Positions 8,583 to 18,794 of a DNA stretch of 64,000 nucleotides are shown in pieces. The position numbers and the translations under genes are program-made. Every line of letters begins with the position of its first letter. Position 1 is the first letter of the stretch. Source of the stretch: Sphingomonas yabuuchiae (lineage in GTDB: Bacteria > Pseudomonadota > Alphaproteobacteria > Sphingomonadales > Sphingomonadaceae); NCBI RefSeq assembly GCF_001477495.1, contig NZ_LDTF01000051.1:1-64000 (forward strand), in the 5' to 3' direction. The notes under the pieces are model-generated. The model was not told the origin of the DNA. It worked only from the letters and a program-made list of their open reading frames with translations, and did no database searches.

Positions 8583-9911
8583 ATGGCGAGTGCGCGTTGG
8601 TTGGATGGAGTGCGGCCTTATGTCGAGCCCGCACCGCTGGCCTCGCTTGCGCTCGGCATCTCGTCGGCCTTTCCGCTGACCATGATCAACGCGACGCTGG
8701 CCAGCCGGCTGGCAGAAGCGGGGATCGAGAAGAAGAGCGTCACGGCCTTTGCGCTGGTGATCCTGGCCTATAATCTGAAATGGCTCTGGGCCTGGATCGT
8801 CGAGGGGGTGAAGATTCCTGTCCTCCACCGGCTGGGCCAGCGTGTCTCGTGGTTGCTGGTCGTGGCGGCGCTGGTGTGTGCGGCGGCGATCAGCCTGGGC
8901 CTCGCCGATCCGCGCGTGTCATTGGCACAGACGGCGATGGCGGCCCTGGCGCTGGGAGTTGCGGGGGCGACGTTCGACATCGTGATCGACGCCTATCGCA
9001 TCGAGTTGCTCGAGCCGCGCCAGTTAGGCGTGGGGGCGGGCATGGGCCAATATGGCTGGCGGATCGGATCGGCCTTGATCGCCTCGCTCTCGCTGGTCAT
9101 CGCGACACGGGCGGGGTGGAGCGTGGCCTATATGGTAAGCTGTGCCTTCGCGCTGCCCGCAGTCCTGACCGCGCTGTTCATGGGCGAGCCGAAGCGGCAT
9201 AACGAAATCACCGCCAAGCGCCCTAGCGAGGGGATCGTCCGCGCGGTCGTCGGCCCCTTTGCCGAGTTTTTCCGCCGTCAGGGCGCGCTCGTCATCCTGG
9301 CCTTCATCCTGGTCCACAAGATCGGCGACACGCTGGCCAACCTGACCTTCCGCTTGTTGTTCAACGACCTGGGGTTCAGCAAGGACGAGATTGCGCTGTA
9401 CGATGTGGGCGTCGGCTTCTGGGCACTGCTGATCGGCGTGTTCGTCGGCGGCGTGCTCTATGCGCGGCTGGGGATGAAGCGCTCGGTGCTGATCAGTCTG
9501 GTGCTGATGGCGGTGTCGAACCTGTCCTTTGCGGGGCTTGCCGCGCTGGGTCATTCCAATTGGGGCATGGCGGGGGCGATCGGGTTCGAGAATTTTTCGA
9601 GCGGGATCGGCGGCGTCACCGTCGTCGCCTATTTCTCCGCGCTGACCGACCTGCGCTTCACCGCCGCGCAATATGCGCTCATCTCGGCGGCGGCGAGCGT
9701 GGTCGGGCGTATCCTGAGCGGTACGACGGCGGGCGCGCTGGTCGAGCAATTCGGTTATGTCGATTTCTATCTGCTGACCACGGTCGTCGCGGTGCCGGGC
9801 GTCCTGTTGTTCTGGTGGATGGCGAGGTCGGGCCTGGTCGACCGTTCGATCGGCAGCGCAGGCGTCGCCGGAGAAGGCGACGCCCGTCGCGAGGCGCCGG
9901 TCAGTAACTGA
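8583..9911 (+). CDS. AmpG-like MFS transporter
   Basis: A 442-residue, 12-segment major facilitator. The stretch GVGAGMGQYGWRIGS after TM4, with PFAEFFRR before TM7, resembles the AmpG/PAT branch (muropeptide or acetyl-CoA permeases). No beta-lactamase gene is nearby, so cell-wall recycling is inferred only from the family. I chose ATG 8583, 8 nt after AAGGTGAG, over the in-frame GTG at 8571. Its stop overlaps the convergent DUF6628-like gene. Confidence 0.75.
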   Translation: MASARWLDGVRPYVEPAPLASLALGISSAFPLTMINATLASRLAEAGIEKKSVTAFALVILAYNLKWLWAWIVEGVKIPVLHRLGQRVSWLLVVAALVCAAAISLGLADPRVSLAQTAMAALALGVAGATFDIVIDAYRIELLEPRQLGVGAGMGQYGWRIGSALIASLSLVIATRAGWSVAYMVSCAFALPAVLTALFMGEPKRHNEITAKRPSEGIVRAVVGPFAEFFRRQGALVILAFILVHKIGDTLANLTFRLLFNDLGFSKDEIALYDVGVGFWALLIGVFVGGVLYARLGMKRSVLISLVLMAVSNLSFAGLAALGHSNWGMAGAIGFENFSSGIGGVTVVAYFSALTDLRFTAAQYALISAAASVVGRILSGTTAGALVEQFGYVDFYLLTTVVAVPGVLLFWWMARSGLVDRSIGSAGVAGEGDARREAPVSN

Positions 9912-10329
9912 TCGGCCGTCCCTCGTCCGCAAAGGCCGCCGCGACGGCGGCGGCGCTTACCAGCACGCTGTCGACCCGCCGAACGCCGAGCAGATCGGTC
10001 ATGAGAAAATGCGCCTTTTGCGGTGCTGTTTCCATCTGGGCAAGGATGGTCATCAGCGCTGCCTCCGCCGCCGTCATCCGCGCACAGCAGCACGGCGCAA
10101 TCGCAATCTGCCCCGAGGCATGGGCGGCCAGATCGGCCATCAGCGTCCGCATCAGGATCAGCGGACGCCGGAAATCCTGCCCGAACATAGTGAACAGCGT
10201 GTGCGACGCGCGGGCATCCGCCAGCCCGTGCGCGCCCATCCGACGTATCGCGAACAGGGCAATCCGGGCATGGGGGCAGGCCGGCAGCATGTGGGGCAAC
10301 GCTGCGGCGAGGGTGGTGGTTTCGGCCAT
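9901..10329 (-). CDS. DUF6628-like protein with Cys-Cys-Cys motif, predicted Fur target
   Basis: A 142-residue protein with no signal peptide or membrane segment. It resembles, from memory, the DUF6628 family of sphingomonads: ARIALFAIRRMGAHGL near the N-terminus, FRRPLILMRTLMAD, then APCCCARMT with three consecutive cysteines (80-82), and a LLGVR segment. Function is unknown. The cysteine triplet could bind metal. A sequence closely matching the bfd Fur box lies about 42 nt upstream, which suggests iron control. ATG 10329 follows GGAG; the in-frame ATG 30 nt earlier lacks a ribosome-binding site. Confidence 0.6.
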   Translation of the reverse strand: MAETTTLAAALPHMLPACPHARIALFAIRRMGAHGLADARASHTLFTMFGQDFRRPLILMRTLMADLAAHASGQIAIAPCCCARMTAAEAALMTILAQMETAPQKAHFLMTDLLGVRRVDSVLVSAAAVAAAFADEGRPISY

Positions 10330-10339
10330 CGGCGGGGAC

Positions 10340-10353
10340 TCCGTAATTACGGA
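10340..10353. promoter_or_regulatory. 14-bp perfect palindrome over the ribosome-binding region of the DUF6628-like gene
   Basis: TCCGTAATTACGGA is its own reverse complement and sits 11-24 nt upstream of the start codon, touching the GGAG. It may be an operator or an RNA hairpin limiting translation. No matching regulator is recognised. Confidence 0.4.
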
Positions 10354-10370
10354 TCCCATGCTAAACGCTC

Positions 10371-10392
10371 GCTATTGATAGTCAATCGCAAA
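10371..10392. promoter_or_regulatory. Predicted Fur box
   Basis: GCTATTGATAGTCAATCGCAAA matches the sequence upstream of bfd (45507-45528, reverse complement) at 17 of 22 positions. It lies about 42 nt upstream of the DUF6628-like gene. Confidence 0.55.
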
Positions 10393-10422
10393 TAAAGGAG
10401 GCGACGTTGTCGGCTCGTCGCA

Positions 10423-11742
10423 TCAATGCGGCGCCTCGTCATTCTCCGAGAGAATTTGTCCGGCCAAGTAAAGCGATCCCGCGATCAGGACATGGGCCGG
10501 GTTCTCAAACCGATCGGCGATCAGAGCGAGCGCGTGCGAAGGGCCACGGGCAGAAACGGCCTTCAGGCCCAAGGCGTGGGCCTGTTCGACAAGACTTTCG
10601 GGCGAGTGGCAAGCGTGGTCGGGCACGGGCACGGTGACGATCAGGTCGACCATGCCGCCGAGCTTCTCCAGAACCGGCCCGGCCTCCTTGTTCGCCAGCA
10701 TGCCCAGAACGAGTGCAGTCGGCCCATTGGAACGCCATCCCGCCATGGCCCGCGCCACCGGCGTCGCAGCGGAGGGATTGTGTGCGCCGTCCAGCCAGCA
10801 TTGGGTCTCGGCGGGCAGCACCCGCGTCAACGGCCCGTGCCTTAAACGCTGCATCCGAGCCGGCCACCGGACGCTAGTCGCTGCCTGCATCAAAGCAGCA
10901 TTCGGCACGATCAAGGCCTTTTGATGCCGAAGCATCGCCACCGCCAGCGCCAGGTTGCGCGATTGATGCCCACCCGTCAGGCCCGGCCGGGGCAACGTGA
11001 TTTGTCCGTGCCTGTCTTCGTAGGACACGCCATGGCGCGTGGACGTGCTCGACCAAGCTTGTCCCCGCGCGAAGACAGGAGCCTCGGCGGTTGCGGCAAC
11101 GTCGGCGATCGCGTCTCGCAGGGGGCGGGCATAGTCCATGGTGACCAGCGGCGTGCCCCGCTTCGCGATCCCCGCCTTTTCGCGTGCGATGCCGGTCAGT
11201 TGGCGGCCCAGAAACGCCTCGTGATCGATACCCAGCGCAGCGATACCGCACACGGCAGGAGGGGGCAGGATATTGGTAGCGTCCAGACGACCGCCCAAGC
11301 CCACTTCAACGATCGTCGCGGCGGCCGGATTGCGCGCGAAGGACAGGAACGCAGCCGCCGTCGTCACTTCGAAGAAGCTGGCGCCGATCCCCTCGGCTCG
11401 ACCCAGCACCTCGTCGAGCACCGCCGCCAGCGCATCGTCCCCGATCAAGCGGCCATTCAGCCGGATACGTTCGTTGAAGCGGACGAGGTGCGGGCTGGAA
11501 TAGACATGTACGCTTTGCCCGGATGCCTCGATCGCGGCGCGCAGAAAGGCGCAGGTCGAGCCCTTGCCGTTGGTGCCCGCGACATGGAAGACCGGCGGCA
11601 GATGCCGTTGCGGATCCCCCAGTCGTCCGAGGAGGGTCGTGATCCGCTCCAGACCGAGAACATCCGCACCGGGCGACAGGCTCCATAGCCGGTCGAGCTG
11701 TGCCTGGACGGCCGGATGGTCGGAACGGGCGTGATCGGGCAT
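10423..11742 (-). CDS. folC: Bifunctional folylpolyglutamate synthase / dihydrofolate synthase
   Basis: Adds glutamate to dihydropteroate and to folates (Mur-ligase fold). ATP loop GTNGKGST (56-63), SSPHLVRFNERI, the conserved EVGLGGRLDATN, and the C-terminal LDGAHNP motif are all visible; 439 residues is normal. I chose ATG 11742 (MPDHARSDHP); a longer frame reaches 11808 but its extra N-terminus is not family-like. It is the last gene of the trp-accD-folC set, 86 nt after accD. Confidence 0.92.
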   Translation of the reverse strand: MPDHARSDHPAVQAQLDRLWSLSPGADVLGLERITTLLGRLGDPQRHLPPVFHVAGTNGKGSTCAFLRAAIEASGQSVHVYSSPHLVRFNERIRLNGRLIGDDALAAVLDEVLGRAEGIGASFFEVTTAAAFLSFARNPAAATIVEVGLGGRLDATNILPPPAVCGIAALGIDHEAFLGRQLTGIAREKAGIAKRGTPLVTMDYARPLRDAIADVAATAEAPVFARGQAWSSTSTRHGVSYEDRHGQITLPRPGLTGGHQSRNLALAVAMLRHQKALIVPNAALMQAATSVRWPARMQRLRHGPLTRVLPAETQCWLDGAHNPSAATPVARAMAGWRSNGPTALVLGMLANKEAGPVLEKLGGMVDLIVTVPVPDHACHSPESLVEQAHALGLKAVSARGPSHALALIADRFENPAHVLIAGSLYLAGQILSENDEAPH

Positions 11743-11828
11743 CGGCCGGACTCTTGGAAAGCGGATATGACAAGAGGCGGACCTCTCGGCCCGCCCCTCT
11801 AATGCCATCAGTTGAAAAAGGCGACGGC

Positions 11829-12683
11829 TCAGGCGGCCTGACGCGACCCGGTCAGATAGCCGATCACGGTCGCCAGACGTTCGCGCAGGTCGTGGCGATG
11901 GACCACCATGTCCAGCATCCCGTGATTCAGATAATATTCCGAGGTCTGGAAATCGTCAGGCAGCTTTTCGCGGATCGTGCTTTCGATCACGCGGCGGCCG
12001 GTAAAGGCGAGCATCGCCTTGGGCTCGGCGATCTGTACGTCGCCCAGCATCGCATAGGCCGCCATCACCCCGCCCGACGTCGGGTCGGTCAACACAACGA
12101 TATAGGGCAGGCCCGCATCGTGCAGCATCTGGATCGCCACGGTGGTGCGCGGCATCTGCATCAGGCTGAGAATGCCTTCCTGCATGCGCGCGCCGCCCGA
12201 GGCGGTGAAGATGACATAGGGGCAGTTGTCCGCGATCGCCGCCTCGACGCCGCGCACGAAAGCCTCGCCGACCGCCAAGCCCATCGACCCGCCCATGAAG
12301 GCGAAGTCCTGTACGCCGACCACGACCTTATGGCCCTGGATCGTGCCCCGCGCATTGACCAGTGCATCGTTCTCGGCCGCGCTGGTCCGCGCCGCCTTCA
12401 GGCGATCGGCATAGCGCTTGGAGTCGCGGAACTTGAGCGGATCCTCGGGCACCTTGGGCGCCGGAAGCTCGTTGCAGCTGCCTTCATCGAGCAGATGCCG
12501 GAAACGCGCCTTCGGCCCGATGCGATCATGATGATCGCATTTCGGGCAGACGTTCAGATTGTCTTCCAGCTCCTTGGTGAAGACCATCTGCCCGCAACCC
12601 TTGCACTTGTGCCAGAGATGATCGGGCGTCTCCTTCTTGACGACGAAGGGGATGACGTTGCGGACGCTGTTGAGCCAGCTCAT
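11829..12683 (-). CDS. accD: Acetyl-CoA carboxylase carboxyltransferase subunit beta
   Basis: Beta half of the carboxyltransferase that makes malonyl-CoA for fatty acid synthesis. The N-terminal zinc ribbon is intact (Cys27, Cys30, Cys46, Cys49) and is followed by the crotonase-fold region with SGGARMQEG and TDPTSGGV. The protein has 284 residues. The ATG at 12683 overlaps the trpA stop (ATGA), so translation is probably coupled. The longer open frame upstream is a shadow of trpA. Confidence 0.95.
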   Translation of the reverse strand: MSWLNSVRNVIPFVVKKETPDHLWHKCKGCGQMVFTKELEDNLNVCPKCDHHDRIGPKARFRHLLDEGSCNELPAPKVPEDPLKFRDSKRYADRLKAARTSAAENDALVNARGTIQGHKVVVGVQDFAFMGGSMGLAVGEAFVRGVEAAIADNCPYVIFTASGGARMQEGILSLMQMPRTTVAIQMLHDAGLPYIVVLTDPTSGGVMAAYAMLGDVQIAEPKAMLAFTGRRVIESTIREKLPDDFQTSEYYLNHGMLDMVVHRHDLRERLATVIGYLTGSRQAA

Positions 12684-13488
12684 GCGAGTTCCTTGCGTGC
12701 ATCGGCCAGTGCCGACGACAGGGTTTGAATATAGGCGCGGACCGGGGCGGGGGCGTTCGCCCCATGCTCGCCCACCAGATCGACGATCGCCGAGCCGACG
12801 ACGACACCGTCGGCCACGCGACCGATCGCCGCCGCCTGTTCCGGGGTACGGACGCCGAAGCCAACCGCGACCGGCAAATGGGTCGCCGCCTTCAGCCGGG
12901 CGACCGCATCCTCGATCGAGGATTGCACCGCCTGCTGTTGCCCGGTGATACCTGCGACCGAGACATAATAGAGGAAACCATCCGCCCCCGTCAAAATCGT
13001 CGGCAGGCGCACCGCATCGCTGGTCGGGGTGGCGAGGCGGATCGAGGCAATGCCCTTCTCGCGCAGCGCAACGCCCAGCGCATCGTCTTCCTCGGCGGGC
13101 ACGTCGACGCAGATTACGCCATCGACCCCCGCCTGGGCCGCCGCCTCGGCGAACCATTTGGGGCCGCGCACCGTCATCGGGTTGGCATAGCCCATCAGGA
13201 CCAGCGGCACTTGGGGGTGACGGGCGCGAAAGGCGGTCGCGATCGCCAGCACGTCGGCGGTGCGGGTGCCCGCGCTTAGGCTGCGGATATTGGCCTTCTG
13301 GATCGCGGGGCCATCGGCCATCGGATCGGTGAAGGGCATTCCGAGCTCGACCACGTCCGCGCCCCCCTCGACAAGCGCGTCGAGGATGGCGGCGGTGTCG
13401 CCCGGCGTCGGATCGCCGGCGGTCACGAAACTGACGAGCGCGGCACGCCCCGCATCGGCACAGGCCGCAAAGGTATCGGCGATCCGGC

Positions 13489-13492
<4 letters not shown>
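12680..13492 (-). CDS. trpA: Tryptophan synthase alpha chain
   Basis: Cleaves indole-3-glycerol phosphate to indole, which passes to TrpB. Catalytic Glu49 ([11 protein letters not shown]) and Asp60 (MADGP) are present, and the phosphate-binding GFGVRTPEQ lies near residue 210. The protein has 270 residues. The start is GTG at 13492, overlapping the trpB stop by 4 nt (GTGA). Confidence 0.95.
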
Positions 13493-14721
<1,229 letters not shown>

Positions 14722-14768
14722 CTCGTTTCCCTTGGGCATTTGCGGGGCGACCCCTGCAAACGATCCTG

Positions 14769-15410
14769 TCACTGATTTGTCGCAACGGCTTTAAGGAACG
14801 TCGCGATCTTGTCCATATCCTTGACGCCCGGCGCACTCTCGACGCCAGAGGATACATCGACCAAGGGCGTCCCCGTCCGCCGGATCGCCTCGGCGACGTT
14901 CCCGGCATCCAGCCCGCCGGACAAGGCCCAGCGCAGCGGGTGGCGAACCCCGTCGAGCAGGCTCCAGTCGAAGCGGAGGCCCATGCCGCCGGGCAACGAT
15001 GCGTCGTCCGGCGTCTTGGCGTCGTACAGGATCAGGCTGGCCGCCCCCGCATAGTCGCGAGCCTTTTCGACATCGCCGCGCAGCTTGATCGCGACCGCCG
15101 CCCAGACTTCCCGGTCGAACTTCGATCGGATCGCGGCCACGCGCGCCGGTGCCGTGCGATGAAGCTGGATGGCGTCGAGCATTCCGGCACGGACCGCCGC
15201 CTCGAGCAACTGGTCATCGGGATCGACGAAGACACCGACACGCTGGACATGGTCGGGCACCCGTCCCGCCAGTCCCGCCGCGACGTCGAACGTCAGGTGC
15301 CGGGGAGAGGCAGGGAAGAAGACGAAGCCAACATGGCTCGCCCCGCCGCCCAGTGCGGCGTCGAGCGTGGCGGGCGACGTCAATCCGCAGATCTTGGCAG
15401 TGGTCGGCAT
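14769..15410 (-). CDS. trpF: Phosphoribosylanthranilate isomerase
   Basis: TIM-barrel isomerase of tryptophan synthesis. It starts with KICGLTSP (catalytic Cys8) and contains the late signature [10 protein letters not shown] followed by VDVSSGVES. The protein has 213 residues. It lies 47 nt before trpB in the order trpF-trpB-trpA; trpC, trpD and trpE are not in this window. Confidence 0.94.
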   Translation of the reverse strand: MPTTAKICGLTSPATLDAALGGGASHVGFVFFPASPRHLTFDVAAGLAGRVPDHVQRVGVFVDPDDQLLEAAVRAGMLDAIQLHRTAPARVAAIRSKFDREVWAAVAIKLRGDVEKARDYAGAASLILYDAKTPDDASLPGGMGLRFDWSLLDGVRHPLRWALSGGLDAGNVAEAIRRTGTPLVDVSSGVESAPGVKDMDKIATFLKAVATNQ

Positions 15411-15446
15411 GGTCGTTTCCCGAATGGGAGGGTCCGAAAAACGGGA

Positions 15447-16121
15447 TTAGAGCGTGGCCGCGATCGCGCGTGCGGCGGCATCGGAGTCCTCGGCCTGGGT
15501 GATCGGACGGCCGATCACCAGGATCGAAGCGCCAGCATCGACCGCCGCACGCGGAGTGACGACGCGCTTCTGGTCACCGATCATACCGTCGACCGGACGC
15601 ACGCCGGGGACGACGAAAAAGCCCTTGGGCCACGCCTTCTTGACGGCGGCGACCTCTTCGCCGGAGCACACGATACCGTCCACGCCTGCCTCGGCGGCCA
15701 GATCGGCCAGGCGGCGGACATGATCCGCAGGAGAGCCGATGACGCCGGTGTCGCTCAGGTCGCTGGCGTCCAGGCTGGTCAGCATGGTGACGGCGACCAC
15801 CTTGGTGCCGGTCGGCGCTGCAGCCTTGGCATCCTCCAGCATCGCGCGGCCGCCGCTGGCATGGACGGTCAGGATGGCGGGGGCGAGCGGGCCGAGCGAC
15901 TGGACGGCCTTGGCCACGGTGTTCGGGATGTCGTGCAGTTTCAGGTCGAGGAAGATGGGCAGGCCGATATGCGCCATCTCGCGCACGCCGGTCGCGCCGT
16001 GCGCGCAGAAGAATTCGAGTCCCAGCTTCAGCCCGCCGACATGGTGGCGGACCTTCTGCGCCAGCGCCTGGGCGCGAGCGAGATCGGGGGTATCGATGGC
16101 GACGTAGATGCGATTGCTCAT
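15447..16121 (-). CDS. pyrF: Orotidine 5'-phosphate decarboxylase
   Basis: Last step of UMP synthesis. The catalytic DLKLHDIPNT (Asp59, Lys61, Asp64) and the C-terminal VVTPRAAVDAGASILVIGRPIT phosphate-binding region are present. It has 224 residues from the ATG at 16121. It sits 36 nt upstream of trpF, sharing the strand with lapA. Confidence 0.94.
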   Translation of the reverse strand: MSNRIYVAIDTPDLARAQALAQKVRHHVGGLKLGLEFFCAHGATGVREMAHIGLPIFLDLKLHDIPNTVAKAVQSLGPLAPAILTVHASGGRAMLEDAKAAAPTGTKVVAVTMLTSLDASDLSDTGVIGSPADHVRRLADLAAEAGVDGIVCSGEEVAAVKKAWPKGFFVVPGVRPVDGMIGDQKRVVTPRAAVDAGASILVIGRPITQAEDSDAAARAIAATL

Positions 16122-16128
16122 GAAGGGA

Positions 16129-16446
16129 TCAGACCATCGGCTGGGTGTTGGAGGTGGCAGGGTTGGACGCCGCGGGGGCGACATAGGCGCTGGTCTCGGC
16201 CGATACCGCGGCCAGCGAACGCTCGGCGGCGCTCAACCGCTGACGCAGCCTCCAGCGCGCGGCATGCTGCCAGATCAGCGTCGGCACCAGCCCGAGCAGG
16301 AAGGTCAGGAACAGCAGCAGCGGCAGGTTCACATCTGCCACCAATCCGCCAACCAGCCGGATCGGCACGGTCGTCCAGTTCCCCAGCGTGAAAGCCGCGG
16401 CCAGAAAGGCCAGCAGGCACCAGAAGAGCATTTTCAGGAACTGCAT
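16129..16446 (-). CDS. LapA-domain (DUF1049) small membrane protein
   Basis: A 105-residue protein with two membrane segments (about 5-24 and 40-61) separated by the LGNWTTVPIRLVGG loop typical of the LapA/YciS family, then a basic, probably coiled, cytoplasmic tail. In E. coli LapA helps control LpxC and LPS assembly; in alphaproteobacteria the role is inferred. It lies 7 nt before pyrF. Confidence 0.82.
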   Translation of the reverse strand: MQFLKMLFWCLLAFLAAAFTLGNWTTVPIRLVGGLVADVNLPLLLFLTFLLGLVPTLIWQHAARWRLRQRLSAAERSLAAVSAETSAYVAPAASNPATSNTQPMV

Positions 16447-16511
16447 GGGTTTCTCCGCATCACCGGGTTCGGCGATGCGGTCTAGCGGCGTTGGTCCTGC
16501 ATGACCAGCCT

Positions 16512-18794
16512 TCAGCCGATCTCCTGGCGAAGCGAGGCGATCAGGGGCGCGATGGCGGTCAATCGCGCCTCTTCCTCGTCGAGTATGGCCAGGAAAGCGC
16601 GCCGTTTGAACGCGGCCACCGCACCGGGTTTCAGCCGTATGGTCGGGGGTAGGGTGGAGACGGCGATGTCGATCATCCGCTCTGCCCCATGCAGCCGACC
16701 CCAGAGATAATCATTCTCGCGGTAGCTGCGGCTGAAAAACGCGCCGAAGGTCAGGAACTGGATGCCCTTCAACGTCGCTTCGGCGCCGCCTGCTCGAATG
16801 GCGGTGGCATCGTCGGGGGATATGCGGTCGACCTTGATCGGGTCGAACTCGTCTAGCCCTTCGCCCTGCAGCAATGGCAGCGTCGCGACGTCGAAATAGG
16901 GAAAGCCCAGATAGGTCAGCAATAGGGTCCGCCGGGCGGCACGGGGCAACCCTGCGAAGGCGGCGGCCAGCCGGGCATCGGTCTCACCGTCCAGCCGGAT
17001 CAGGTCGAGCCTGGCTTCCAGTCGATCGAGCAAGGGACCGCCATCATCGCGAACGGCACGGATATCCTCCGCCCATTCCTCCAGACCGACACCGCTCTGG
17101 CGCTCCAGAAATTCGGCCAGCGATTCGTAGATGGCATCACGAACGGGTGCCAGTTCCGCCTCGCTGTGATCCGCCTCCAATTCAGTCAGCCGCCGGGCGA
17201 GCAACCGAAGGCGACGGATGCGATAGCCGAGGTCGAAGGCGCGCAGGAACGTCCGCGCGCCACCGCTCGATCCGCCGGTGAAGCTGATCGCCTCGCCACC
17301 GACATGGCGGGTCGCGACCGTCCGCTCGATCATCGCGCGAAGGCGATGGCGGCTCGGTTGACCATCGTCGCCCATGGCCTCGGTCAGGATCGTCGTCATG
17401 CCGTCGATGACATTGGCAAGCTTCAGATGACCATAAGCGGCATAGCTGTACCCCGCCTTCGCGGCGGCAGCAGCCTGCGCGCGAACCCGCCACGAAGCCA
17501 GTCGCGCAGCGGTCGGGCGGTCGAGGAAGAGGGTGCCGCCGAACAGTTGTTCGATCTCCTGCTCCACTTCCTCGCGAATGGCCGCGAGGATGGCCTGCAT
17601 GCGATCGATCCGGCCGGACCGGGCGGCGATCGCTTCCAGATTGTCGCGTATCGGTTGCTGGCGGGGCAGTTCGCTGATCGCGCCGATGATGGTCTGGAAA
17701 AAGCCCGGATGGCCGCCACCGCCGGGCAGACGGAAATGCATGCCCGGAAACGGGTCGATATAGACGAAGCGACGGTCGACCTGACGCCGCGCCGGGCGGC
17801 GTCCGAGCGCGTCGATGGCAGGGCGGAAGGGCGCGTTGACCAGCACCGATCCGTCAATCAAGACCGCCTTGTCCGCCGCGCCCGCCGCATGATGGCGGGG
17901 AAGCACGCGGCGCAGAAAGTCATCACGCTCGGGCCAGTCCTGTTCGCGCACTGCCAGCACCCGGTCCAATTCGGCGACGGTGAAGGGTGGGAAGGCACCG
18001 GGGAAGCTCGACGTCGCCCTGGCGGCAAAGACCAGTTCCGGGATCGCCGCCAGCTTGCCGCCGCCGCTATCGGTGAAGTCGACGACCATGCGATGCTCGG
18101 TCTCGACCACCTCGCCGGGCGAATGGAGCCGCAACCGCTGCGGCTGGCCGGTAAAGTCGGTTACGGTCACGAACAGATCGAGCGGCTGGCCCGGCGGGAT
18201 CAGTCGCTTGCCGACCGGACCGTTCGCCATACGATCGAACGCTTCGAGCAATCGTCCGGTAAGTGCGTCGGCGGCGAAAGGCGGCTCGAACCAGCGCGAA
18301 CGGATCAGGTGACCGAGCTTGGAGCGCACCTCCTCACGGGTCTCCTCATCCAGCGCCGCGACCTTCTCGCCACTGCGCCCCGCCGCCATCCAGGCAATGG
18401 GCAGCGCCCACATCTTGGAGAAGCGCGAGGTCGGCGCGGCTTCGGGCGCGATCAGCGATTCGATATCGGCCGCTTCCAGCCAAAGGTCGGTCAGCGGATC
18501 GAGGGACTGGCCGGTCGACATCGCATGGCCCAGGAATATGCCGTTGATGCCGCCGGCGCTCGCGCCTGCGATGATGTCGGCCAGGATGCGGACACGAACC
18601 CCGCCGCGCTCGGCCATTTCGTCCAGCAGATCATGATAGACCGCATCGACCGCCGACGCCGGGGGATCGCCCTCATGCGAAGCCCGGCTCGCCCGCACGA
18701 CCCTCCAAATTTCCTTGGTGATGCCGTGCATGTAGACGGCCAGGCTGATCCCGCCATAGCAGACCAGCGCCAGCCGCAGCTCCTTTTCGCGCAT
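16512..18794 (-). CDS. Patatin-like phospholipase domain protein (760 aa)
   Basis: Predicted lipid acyl hydrolase. The N-terminus has the oxyanion segment CYGGISLAVYMHG (12-24), the nucleophile elbow GASAGG (Ser79) and the dyad aspartate in IDGSV (Asp314). About 440 further residues of unrecognised, mostly helical sequence follow, as in long patatin-like proteins of actinobacteria and alphaproteobacteria. No signal peptide is seen. The ATG at 18794 overlaps the stop of the upstream EEP gene by one base, so the two form an operon; the longer frame above is a shadow. Confidence 0.82.
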   Translation of the reverse strand: MREKELRLALVCYGGISLAVYMHGITKEIWRVVRASRASHEGDPPASAVDAVYHDLLDEMAERGGVRVRILADIIAGASAGGINGIFLGHAMSTGQSLDPLTDLWLEAADIESLIAPEAAPTSRFSKMWALPIAWMAAGRSGEKVAALDEETREEVRSKLGHLIRSRWFEPPFAADALTGRLLEAFDRMANGPVGKRLIPPGQPLDLFVTVTDFTGQPQRLRLHSPGEVVETEHRMVVDFTDSGGGKLAAIPELVFAARATSSFPGAFPPFTVAELDRVLAVREQDWPERDDFLRRVLPRHHAAGAADKAVLIDGSVLVNAPFRPAIDALGRRPARRQVDRRFVYIDPFPGMHFRLPGGGGHPGFFQTIIGAISELPRQQPIRDNLEAIAARSGRIDRMQAILAAIREEVEQEIEQLFGGTLFLDRPTAARLASWRVRAQAAAAAKAGYSYAAYGHLKLANVIDGMTTILTEAMGDDGQPSRHRLRAMIERTVATRHVGGEAISFTGGSSGGARTFLRAFDLGYRIRRLRLLARRLTELEADHSEAELAPVRDAIYESLAEFLERQSGVGLEEWAEDIRAVRDDGGPLLDRLEARLDLIRLDGETDARLAAAFAGLPRAARRTLLLTYLGFPYFDVATLPLLQGEGLDEFDPIKVDRISPDDATAIRAGGAEATLKGIQFLTFGAFFSRSYRENDYLWGRLHGAERMIDIAVSTLPPTIRLKPGAVAAFKRRAFLAILDEEEARLTAIAPLIASLRQEIG

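Noticed and set aside
8403-8828. Reverse frame spanning the gap between the response regulator and the AmpG-like gene
   Set aside because: No ribosome-binding site or family content; both flanking forward genes are sound.
10394-10637. Strong AAAGGAGG followed by TTG and a 76-codon frame on the + strand
   Set aside because: The peptide is an Arg-rich shadow of folC with no family features; the ribosome-binding match is probably chance.
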